Assembly: GCA_002371315.1 (NCBI GenBank)
Contig: DFHL01000065.1
Coordinates: forward strand, 1-20,559
DNA from: Bacteroidales bacterium UBA3724
Lineage (GTDB): Bacteria > Bacteroidota > Bacteroidia > Bacteroidales > P3
Reading direction: 5' to 3'
Length of the DNA: 20,559 nucleotides
The position numbers and the translations under genes are program-made. This document shows positions 1-6,383 of the stretch, piece after piece. Numbering within the stretch: the stretch's first letter is position 1; every line of letters starts with the position of its first letter. The notes beneath the pieces are model-generated. The model had not been told where the DNA came from, did no database searches, and saw only the letters and a list, made by a program, of their open reading frames with translations.

Positions 1-1115
1 AAAACTTCATAGTATCAGCACGTAAGTACCGTCCGGCGACGTTCGACAGTGTGGTCGGCCAGTCGCATATCACCACGACGCTGAAGAATGCCATCCGCAG
101 CGGCCAGCTGGCTCAGGCCTTCCTGTTCTGCGGCCCGCGCGGCGTGGGCAAGACCACCTGCGCGCGCATTCTGGCCAAGACCATCAACTGCACCAACCCC
201 ACGGCCGATATGGAGGCCTGCGGCGAGTGCGAATCGTGCCGCTCGTTCGACAACGGCCAGTCGATGAACATCTTCGAGCTGGACGCGGCTTCGAACAATT
301 CGGTCGACGACATCCGCGCGCTGGTGGAGCAGGTGCGCATCCCGCCCCAGACGGGCCGCTACAAGGTCTACATCATCGACGAGGTCCATATGCTGTCGGC
401 CTCGGCTTTCAACGCGTTCCTCAAAACGCTTGAGGAGCCGCCGGCCTACGCCAAGTTTATCCTGGCCACGACCGAGAAGCACAAGATTATCCCCACCATC
501 CTGTCGCGATGCCAGGTGTTCGACTTCAAGCGCATCGAGACGGACGATATTGTCAAGCATCTGGAGTATGTGGCTAAAAGCGAGGGTGTTGCCTTCGAGC
601 CCGATGCCATCCAGATCATTGCCCGCAAGGCCGAGGGCGGTCTGCGCGACGCCTTGTCGACCTTCGACCAGCTGGTGAGCTTCACCGGCGGTAACCTGAC
701 CAAGGAGCGCTGTCTGGAGAACCTGAATCTGCTGGACAGCGACTATTATTTCCGCTATGTCGACCTGTTCCGTACGGGCGATGTTGCTGGTGTACTCACT
801 CTGTATCAGGAGATTATCGATAAGGGCTTCGACGGCCAGCACTTCATCACCGGCCTGACGGAGCATCTGCGCAACCTGGTGGTGGCCAGCGACCCGGCCA
901 CGCACCGCCTGCTGGAGGTCGGCGAGGCCGATCGGCGCCGTTTCGGCGAGCAGTCGGCAGCGTGCGGACTGGGCCTGCTGATGCGCTATCTGGACATTGC
1001 GTCGGACTACGAATACCGTTTCCGCGACGCCGGCAACAAGCGTCTTTTTGTCGAGGTGGCCCTGATGAAGATGGCCGCCCTGACCAAGAACCTGCAGGCG
1101 CAGGCGGCCGGATAG
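1..1115 (+). CDS. dnaX: DNA polymerase III subunit gamma/tau, clamp-loader part (5' end outside window)
   Basis: This is the ATPase and collar part of the clamp-loader subunit that opens the sliding clamp at primer ends during replication. The frame is open to the left edge; the residues before the first GTG read NFIVSARKYRPATFDS, the usual DnaX N-terminus, so only a few codons are missing. Visible motifs in order are Walker A GPRGVGKT (about 133-156), a four-Cys zinc module (CTNPTADMEACGECESC), Walker B IIDEVHML, the SRC arginine-finger motif (ILSRCQVF) and sensor 2 (GGLRDALS). The collar domain III runs to KRLFVEVALMKMAAL. The frame then meets a single TAG at 1113-1115, giving a gamma-like product of about 371 residues. 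No A-rich slippery site of the E. coli type is seen near the stop. The same frame continues open to 1865 with tau-like C-terminal sequence, so this is either a truncated or a read-through gene. Family call is very secure. Confidence 0.95.
   Translation, partial: NFIVSARKYRPATFDSVVGQSHITTTLKNAIRSGQLAQAFLFCGPRGVGKTTCARILAKTINCTNPTADMEACGECESCRSFDNGQSMNIFELDAASNNSVDDIRALVEQVRIPPQTGRYKVYIIDEVHMLSASAFNAFLKTLEEPPAYAKFILATTEKHKIIPTILSRCQVFDFKRIETDDIVKHLEYVAKSEGVAFEPDAIQIIARKAEGGLRDALSTFDQLVSFTGGNLTKERCLENLNLLDSDYYFRYVDLFRTGDVAGVLTLYQEIIDKGFDGQHFITGLTEHLRNLVVASDPATHRLLEVGEADRRRFGEQSAACGLGLLMRYLDIASDYEYRFRDAGNKRLFVEVALMKMAALTKNLQAQAAG
1113..1115 (+). other. dnaX: In-frame amber codon splitting dnaX
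   Basis: A single TAG separates the clamp-loader part from a further 249 sense codons in the same frame (1116-1862). One base change (for example to CAG) would give one continuous protein of about 620 residues. Sequencing error, true nonsense mutation, a deliberate gamma terminus, and read-through all remain possible. Amber is used as an ordinary stop elsewhere in the window (7595-7597, 7659-7661, 15709-15711, 17742-17744), so general amber reassignment is unlikely. Confidence 0.85.
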
Positions 1116-1145
1116 ATAGCAAGAGCGCCACAGGCGGAACATATA

Positions 1146-1179
1146 AAAGCGGAAAGCGGAGAGCGGAAAGCGGAAAGCG
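1146..1179 (+). repeat. Heptamer repeat (GCGGAAA/GCGGAGA) inside the dnaX linker
   Basis: Four to five near-perfect 7-bp units lie about 30 nt after the dnaX amber codon. The same heptamer family follows the true stop codons of dnaX (1864), dapF (4263) and pnp (18224, minus strand). Here it is in frame with the DnaX linker and would encode Lys-Ala-Glu-Ser-type residues if translated. Confidence 0.8.
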
Positions 1180-1193
1180 CTGCGGCGGAACCC

Positions 1194-1364
1194 AGTGTAC
1201 GTTCGGAAAGTAAATCCGAGAGCGCTGGGGAGAACCCTTGTGTACGCCCGGAGAGCAAATCGGAGAGCGTAGGGGCTGACTCCAGTGTACGCCCGGAGAG
1301 TAAATCGGAGAACGCTGGGGAGAACTCCAGTGTACGCCCGGAAAGCGAGGAACGGAAATCCGAG
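1194..1364 (+). repeat. 45-bp tandem repeat in the dnaX linker, 3.8 copies
   Basis: Three full copies start at 1194, 1239 and 1284, and a partial fourth starts at 1329. Each 45-bp unit keeps the frame and encodes a 15-residue unit of the type SVRPESKSENAGENS. Copies differ at a few positions, so the array is not freshly duplicated. It lies between the clamp-loader part and the C-terminal part of DnaX, where family members normally carry a flexible linker. Confidence 0.85.
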
Positions 1365-1367
1365 ACC

Positions 1368-1865
1368 GTGGAACCTGATGTGAAACAGCCGCAGGCTGTT
1401 GCGCCGCAGGTCTTTGCCGGTATTCCGCAACATCGTTTTACGACGATTTCGATCAATGCGCCCACCGAGGTGAAGGCCGTCAAGTCGCTCGAAAACCGCA
1501 CGGTGGAGCAGCTTACGCAGGAAAGGCTCGAGGAACTGTGGAACGAGCTGGTGACAAGGAACCAGGACGACGAGAAGTTCTGCAACCTGCTGGCCGACAA
1601 GAAGGTGGAGCTGAAAAACAACAATCTGTTCAACATTCAGGTTTCGAACTATTATTTCGATTCGCAGTTTCGCGAATATCAGGGCCGCATACTGGGTTTT
1701 CTGCGCGAAATGACTGGCAACGAGTCGCTTCGCTTCAATGTGGCTGTTGTTGCCGAGCACGTAGAGCATAAGGCCTACCTGCCACGCGAGAAGTTCGACG
1801 AGATGGTGAAAGTCAACCCAGCGATGCTTTCGCTCCGCAAACTGTTTCCTGACATTGACTTTTGA
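1368..1865 (+). CDS. dnaX: DnaX C-terminal (tau-specific) domain, separated from dnaX by an amber codon
   Basis: The protein ends in a folded domain (from ENRTVEQLTQERLEELW to the C-terminus PAMLSLRKLFPDIDF). I recognise it as the C-terminal region of Bacteroidetes DnaX, the part that in tau proteins links the loader to the polymerase. GTG 1368 is the first usable start, but the reading frame is open from 1116, directly after the amber codon and in frame with the N-terminal part. Codons 1116-1367 encode a charged, low-complexity linker rich in Glu, Ser and Lys that contains a 15-residue repeat. It may be expressed only by read-through, by internal initiation, or not at all. Retention of an intact domain without further stops argues that the lesion is recent, an artefact, or functional. 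Confidence 0.75.
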   Translation: MEPDVKQPQAVAPQVFAGIPQHRFTTISINAPTEVKAVKSLENRTVEQLTQERLEELWNELVTRNQDDEKFCNLLADKKVELKNNNLFNIQVSNYYFDSQFREYQGRILGFLREMTGNESLRFNVAVVAEHVEHKAYLPREKFDEMVKVNPAMLSLRKLFPDIDF

Positions 1866-1881
1866 AAGCGGAAAACGGAGA
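1864..1881 (+). repeat. Post-stop heptamer repeat after dnaX
   Basis: About two and a half GCGGAAA/ACGGAGA units begin in the TGA stop codon of the dnaX C-terminal frame. Members of the same family follow dapF and pnp. Confidence 0.6.
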
Positions 1882-1896
1882 AATAATTCGTATAAT

Positions 1897-2012
1897 GATT
1901 ATCAGCATTAACCATAAAGAAGCCTCGGAGAGGCTTAATCTTAATAACACCGTACAAGCGAAGCGCAGTGCGGTGCCTGATAATCAACCTCGTGTGCGTC
2001 TCGGAGAGACGC
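1897..2012. repeat. REP-like palindromic element with nested hairpins
   Basis: An outer perfect 9-bp inverted repeat GATTATCAG (1897-1905) / CTGATAATC (1977-1985) encloses two hairpins. Hairpin 1 is AAGCCTC-GGA-GAGGCTT (1920-1936). Hairpin 2 is CACCGTAC (1948-1955) paired with GTGCGGTG (1968-1975), with one G-T pair. A third hairpin, GCGTCTC-GGA-GAGACGC (1996-2012), follows and shares its tip CTCGGAGAG with hairpin 1. Paired palindromes with a common tip resemble REP/BIME elements mobilised by RAYT-type transposases. A structured RNA is the alternative. No transposase is present in the window. Confidence 0.6.
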
Positions 2013-2046
2013 GACATCGTGTATATGCCAACTGCAAATAATCATA

Positions 2047-2100
2047 ATTCGTATTGTCCCTTAACTCCCTTTAACTCCCCCCTAAAACCTTACCCCCCAA
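2047..2100 (+). repeat. C-rich leader repeat before the antiporter gene
   Basis: The stretch begins AATTCGTATTGTCCCTTAAC and continues as degenerate CCCTTTAA/CCCCTAAAA units up to 11 bp before the antiporter ATG. On the opposite strand the start of this stretch closely matches 18135-18169, where it again lies between a heptamer run and an octamer array. It therefore belongs to a repeated intergenic module rather than being unique promoter DNA. Confidence 0.6.
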
Positions 2101-2111
2101 ACCACTAAACT

Positions 2112-3371
2112 ATGCATTTTATCAGCGAACACTGGGCACATTTTATCATCCTCGGGGTGCTGATTTTCTGTGCACACCTGTTTTCGGCGCTGTTTGGACG
2201 GCGCAGGGTGCCCGATGTGCTTTTTTTGGTGGCTATTGGCATCATTTTGGGGCCCGTTCTGGGGTGGCTCAAGCCCGATATGTTTGGCGGCTTCGGACCA
2301 CTGTTTGCTTCTGTGACGCTGGTTTTTATCCTGGTCGACAGTGGGTTAGATATGCGCATCGACGACCTGAGGCGCTACTGGGTCGGCGTGGTGCAGGTGA
2401 TGTTCTTTTCGTTTGTTGTGACGATGGCGGTTGCCGCGCTGGTGTCGCACTATGTGGCGGGGATGGGGTGGATGCCGTCGCTGCTGCTGGGCAGTATGGT
2501 GGCGGGGACGGGTGCGTCGATAGTGATTCCGATGGTGCGCCAGATGCGTGTGAGCGACAAGACGCGGACGGTGCTGACGCTGGAGTCGGCAATGTCGGCG
2601 GTGCTGTGCATCGTGGTTGCGCTGGCCATCATCGAGGGTATGAAGATGGGCGAGGTGCGCTTTGAACGCATCGCCGGCAATGTGCTGGCCTCGTTCCTGA
2701 TGGCGACGGTTTTGGGTGTCATAGGCGGAATGGTGTGGTCGGGTCTGCTGCAACGCATTCGCCGTCAGCAGAATTCGATGTTCCTGACGCCGGCCTTTGT
2801 GTTTGTGATCTATGGCATTACCGAGGCGCTGGGCTACAGCGGTGCCATTGCTGCGCTGGCTTTCGGCATTGTGCTTGGCAATGCGTCGTACTTTGAGTTT
2901 TCGTTTCTTCGCAAGATCTACCGCAAGCGGCAGCCGCGTATGGAATCGCTGCAGAACAACGAGAAGGCTTTCTTCAAGGAGATGGTTTTTATTCTCAAGA
3001 CCTTCTTTTTCATTTATATAGGTATCAGCATCCCGTTTACCGACGGCGTTGCGCTACTCTATGGACTGTATATTGTTCTGGCTGTTTATGTGGCTCGTTT
3101 TGTGCTGATTGCCATTGTGGGCCGCAAGAACACACGTGTGGACCGCTATATTGTGGCGATAATGGCTCCGAAGGGGTTGGCGTCGGCGGTGCTGGCATCG
3201 ATGCCGCGACAGATCAATCTTGATTCGGGCTATACGGTTGTGCCGCAGGCCGAACGCATTGAATGTATGGTATATGCGGTGATTTTCTTCTCGATAGTGG
3301 TCTGTTCGCTGCTGGTGCTGCTGTCGCGACGTAAGATTATTGAGAAGGAAGCCGTGAAAGCGGAGGAGTGA
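2112..3371 (+). CDS. Cation:proton antiporter, CPA1/NhaP-like membrane protein
   Basis: This 419-residue, very hydrophobic protein has about 11-12 membrane segments and no signal peptide, as expected for an inner-membrane sodium or potassium/proton antiporter. Recognisable family landmarks are PDVLFLVAIGIILGPVLGW near the N-terminus, GTGASIVIPMVRQM (about residues 133-147), TLESAMSAVLCIV (156-168) and the late helix APKGLASAVLA. In NhaP-type proteins the ESA segment normally continues with an acidic residue (ND or SD) that binds the ion or proton. Here residue 163 is Ala (codon GCG at 2598-2600), so transport chemistry may be altered. A hydrophilic loop around residues 276-295 links the two halves. 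The C-terminus is short and lacks TrkA/RCK domains. The ATG at 2112 fits the first membrane helix. It stands alone, flanked by a repeat-rich leader and dapF. Confidence 0.85.
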   Translation: MHFISEHWAHFIILGVLIFCAHLFSALFGRRRVPDVLFLVAIGIILGPVLGWLKPDMFGGFGPLFASVTLVFILVDSGLDMRIDDLRRYWVGVVQVMFFSFVVTMAVAALVSHYVAGMGWMPSLLLGSMVAGTGASIVIPMVRQMRVSDKTRTVLTLESAMSAVLCIVVALAIIEGMKMGEVRFERIAGNVLASFLMATVLGVIGGMVWSGLLQRIRRQQNSMFLTPAFVFVIYGITEALGYSGAIAALAFGIVLGNASYFEFSFLRKIYRKRQPRMESLQNNEKAFFKEMVFILKTFFFIYIGISIPFTDGVALLYGLYIVLAVYVARFVLIAIVGRKNTRVDRYIVAIMAPKGLASAVLASMPRQINLDSGYTVVPQAERIECMVYAVIFFSIVVCSLLVLLSRRKIIEKEAVKAEE

Positions 3372-3458
3372 GAAAGGAATGTTTTATGACAACCTCGGGA
3401 TATTCGTTTAATTCGCAATAAAATATCAGAGGTGCATTTTATTAATATATAGACAACT

Positions 3459-4262
3459 ATGGATTTGGAATTCTATAAATATGACGGTGCTGGCAACGAT
3501 TTTGTCCTGCTCGATATACGCGAGTCGGACCCCGGGCTGTCGCAGAAGCAGATTGCCCGCATCTGCCACCGCCGCTATGGTATCGGTGCCGACGGCCTGA
3601 TGACGTTGGGTCGTTCGGAAGTGGCTGATTTTGAGATGCGCTACTACAACAGCGACGGTGCGCTGGGTTCGATGTGCGGTAATGGCGGACGTTGCATTGC
3701 TGCGTTTGCAAATAGTTTGGGACTTGGTCACATCGACGAGGAAAGTGGGCGCAAAACGCTGGACTTCATAGGTTTCGATGGCCGTCACCGTGCCGAGATG
3801 CTGATATGGGACGACGATGAGCGCATCGGACTGGTGAGGCTCGGAATGCGCGATGTGGAGTGTGCGTCGGTGCGCAGGGTAGAAGATGGGTGGTTTCTCG
3901 ACACAGGCTCGCCGCACTATGTGCAGAGGGTCAGTGATTTGGAACACTTCGACGTTGTCGGCGAAGGTCGCCGTCTGCGCAATCGCATCGACCTGTTCCC
4001 GGAAGGGGCAAATATCGATTTCATTGAGGATTTGCCCGACGGGCGACTGTTTGTGCGCACCTACGAGCGTGGCGTGGAGGATGAGACGTATGCCTGCGGG
4101 ACTGGCGTAACGGCTTGTGCCATAGTGAGCGGCAATCATAAGCTGCTGGCCTTGGGTGGCGACTTCAAGGTCGAGTTTGATGCCACCGGCGATGCTTACA
4201 GGAACGTCTGGCTCACAGGCCCGGTGTCGATGAATTTCAAAGGAGTGGTGGATGTTAAGTGA
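3459..4262 (+). CDS. dapF: Diaminopimelate epimerase
   Basis: It interconverts LL- and meso-diaminopimelate in the cytoplasm, the step that feeds both lysine and peptidoglycan synthesis. The 267-residue length is normal. Both catalytic cysteines are present in their signature contexts: Cys73 in SMCGNGGRC and Cys213 in YACGTGVTAC. The N-terminal FYKYDGAGNDF, GIGADGL and MRYYNSDG segments are also diagnostic. The ATG at 3459 is preceded by an AT-rich 87-bp gap with no purine-rich ribosome site. Many Bacteroidetes place dapL after dapF; here ligA follows instead, separated by a heptamer repeat. Confidence 0.96.
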   Translation: MDLEFYKYDGAGNDFVLLDIRESDPGLSQKQIARICHRRYGIGADGLMTLGRSEVADFEMRYYNSDGALGSMCGNGGRCIAAFANSLGLGHIDEESGRKTLDFIGFDGRHRAEMLIWDDDERIGLVRLGMRDVECASVRRVEDGWFLDTGSPHYVQRVSDLEHFDVVGEGRRLRNRIDLFPEGANIDFIEDLPDGRLFVRTYERGVEDETYACGTGVTACAIVSGNHKLLALGGDFKVEFDATGDAYRNVWLTGPVSMNFKGVVDVK

Positions 4263-4287
4263 AAACGGAAAGCGGAAAACGGAAAGC
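4263..4287 (+). repeat. Post-stop heptamer repeat after dapF
   Basis: The run consists of ACGGAAA/GCGGAAA units beginning directly after the dapF TGA, about 3.5 copies. It is followed by a small inverted repeat GCTGG/CCAGC (about 4286-4303), just before the ligA start. Confidence 0.7.
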
Positions 4288-4319
4288 TGGCTACCGCGCC
4301 AGCACTAACGCATTTGATT

Positions 4320-6383
4320 ATGGATCTTTTTAGCAGTATAGATACGGAGCCGGCTCGTGAGCGCATTGAGGAACTTACGAGGCTGATAGACAAATACAAC
4401 TACGAGTACTATATGAACGACCGCTCGCTGGTGAGCGACTTTGAGTTCGATGCCCTGCTGCGCGAACTGATGGACCTTGAGCGGCAGTATCCCGAGCTGG
4501 CGTCGCCCAACTCGCCGACCAAGCGCGTGGGTGGCGAGGTGAACAAGACGTTCCGGCAGGTGGAGCATCGTTTCCCGATGCTTTCGCTGGGCAACACCTA
4601 TTCGATTGAGGAAATCGAAGAGTTTGAGTCGCGTACGCGCAAGCTGCTGGGCGATACCGCGTTCAGCTATACCTGCGAACTGAAGTATGACGGTGTGGCC
4701 ATCGGTTTGACTTACAGGAATGGCGAGCTTGTGCAGGCTGTGACGCGCGGCAACGGTGCCGTGGGTGATGACATTACTTCGAATGCGCGTACAATCAGGA
4801 CCATACCGCTGCGCCTGACGGGCAAGTACCCCAAGGATTTCGAAGCCCGTGGCGAGGTGGTGTTCCCCTTCAAGGAGTTCGAGGCCTTCAACCGTCAGCG
4901 CGAGGCCGACGGCGACGAGCCTTTTGCCAATCCGCGCAATGCCGCCAGCGGTAGCCTGAAACTGCAGGATTCGGCCGAGTGCGCACGCAGGAAACTGCAG
5001 TTCTGTATGTATTTTATGATGCTTCCTGCAGATGCGGAGCCCGACGAACGCCTGACGACGCACAGCGGTCGCCTCGAAGCGGCAAAGACGATGGGCTTCA
5101 ACGTGCAGCCATATATCAAGGAATGCTTGAACATCAACGAGATAAAACAGTTTATCGATTACTGGGACCGCGAGCGCTGGAATCTGCCTTTTGCCATCGA
5201 CGGCATTGTTATCAAGGTGAACCAAGTGGCGCTCTGGGACCGTATGGGCCTGACGGCCAAGTCGCCGCGTTGGGCCATAGCCTACAAGTTCAAGGCCCAG
5301 CAGGTGTCGACGCCGCTTGAAAGTATATCGTTTCAGGTCGGAAGGACGGGCATCATCACGCCAGTGGCCAATATGAAGCCTGTGTGGCTGGGTGGCACCA
5401 CGGTGCGCAGGGCCACGCTGGTCAATGCCGACTATATCGAGAAACTGGATATCCGCGACGGCGACTGGCTGCTGGTCGAGAAGGGCGGCGAGATTATCCC
5501 GAAGATTGTGGGCATAGATATGGACAAGCGCAAGCCTGGTGCCGAGCCGGTCAAGTACATCACCAACTGTCCCGAATGCGGCGCGCGCCTGGTGCGTGCC
5601 GAGGGCGAGGCGGGCCATTACTGTCCGAATCAGGACGGCTGTCCGCCGCAGATTGTCGGACGACTGGAGCATTTTGTCGGTCGCAAGGCGATGAATATCG
5701 ACAGCCTTGGTTCCGAACGCCTCGAGATGCTGTATCGCAAGGGACTGGTGCGCGACATTGCTGACTTTTATAGCCTTCGCCGCGAGCAACTTATAGGGCT
5801 GGAGTCGACCGACGACGACGGCCTGCGCAGAACCAGCATACAGGAAAAGGGCGCCGACAACATCCTTGCCGCCATCGAGAAGTCGAAGGAGGTGCCTTTC
5901 GAACGGGTACTTTTCGCCCTCGGCATACGCTATGTGGGCGAGGTGGGTGCCAAGAAGCTGGCGCGCTATTTCAAGAATATCGATGCGCTGATGGCGGCAA
6001 GCGAAGAGGAGTTGGCATCGGTCGACGATGTGGGCGAAAAAACGGCGCAGTTCATATACGATTATTTCCGCGACGAGCGGCACCGCCAACTGGTTGAGCG
6101 TCTGCGGGCTGCAGGCCTGAAGATGACCATTGTCGAGATACGCTTGTCCGATGCGCTGGTTGGCAAGACCTTTGTGGTCAGCGGTGTTTTCAGCCGTTTC
6201 AGCCGCGATGAAATCAAGGCCGACATTGAGCAGCACGGCGGAAAGGTGAGCAGTTCGATCAGCGGCAAGACTGACTACGTGCTGGCAGGGGAGAAGATGG
6301 GGCCCGAGAAGCTCAAAAAGGCTGAGAAACTGGGCGTGCCGATTATCAGCGAGGACGACTACCTGAAGATGATTGCCAAATGA
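4320..6383 (+). CDS. ligA: NAD-dependent DNA ligase
   Basis: It seals nicks during replication and repair using NAD+. The 687-residue length and full domain order match the family: Ia domain with the YNYEYYMND segment; adenylation domain with catalytic Lys122 in KYDG; OB fold around 320-405; a four-Cys zinc finger (Cys417, 420, 435, 441); helix-hairpin-helix region about 500-580; and a C-terminal BRCT domain (about 608-687, SISGKTDYVLAGEKMG). ATG 4320 is chosen because it directly precedes the conserved N-terminal helices; a TTG two codons earlier is less likely. The last four bases overlap the start of the next gene, suggesting translational coupling. Confidence 0.97.
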   Translation: MDLFSSIDTEPARERIEELTRLIDKYNYEYYMNDRSLVSDFEFDALLRELMDLERQYPELASPNSPTKRVGGEVNKTFRQVEHRFPMLSLGNTYSIEEIEEFESRTRKLLGDTAFSYTCELKYDGVAIGLTYRNGELVQAVTRGNGAVGDDITSNARTIRTIPLRLTGKYPKDFEARGEVVFPFKEFEAFNRQREADGDEPFANPRNAASGSLKLQDSAECARRKLQFCMYFMMLPADAEPDERLTTHSGRLEAAKTMGFNVQPYIKECLNINEIKQFIDYWDRERWNLPFAIDGIVIKVNQVALWDRMGLTAKSPRWAIAYKFKAQQVSTPLESISFQVGRTGIITPVANMKPVWLGGTTVRRATLVNADYIEKLDIRDGDWLLVEKGGEIIPKIVGIDMDKRKPGAEPVKYITNCPECGARLVRAEGEAGHYCPNQDGCPPQIVGRLEHFVGRKAMNIDSLGSERLEMLYRKGLVRDIADFYSLRREQLIGLESTDDDGLRRTSIQEKGADNILAAIEKSKEVPFERVLFALGIRYVGEVGAKKLARYFKNIDALMAASEEELASVDDVGEKTAQFIYDYFRDERHRQLVERLRAAGLKMTIVEIRLSDALVGKTFVVSGVFSRFSRDEIKADIEQHGGKVSSSISGKTDYVLAGEKMGPEKLKKAEKLGVPIISEDDYLKMIAK

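Noticed and set aside
1113..1115. General reassignment of TAG to an amino acid
   Set aside because: TAG ends several other genes here; at 7659-7661 read-through would run straight into a strong terminator.
1111..1118. The GATAGATA duplication as cause of the dnaX stop
   Set aside because: Removing one GATA unit still leaves TAG in frame and would shift the downstream frame, so it does not restore dnaX.
15..1769. A 584-codon open frame on the minus strand across dnaX
   Set aside because: It is antisense to a clear dnaX; its repeats are the reverse of the linker repeat and no domain is recognisable.
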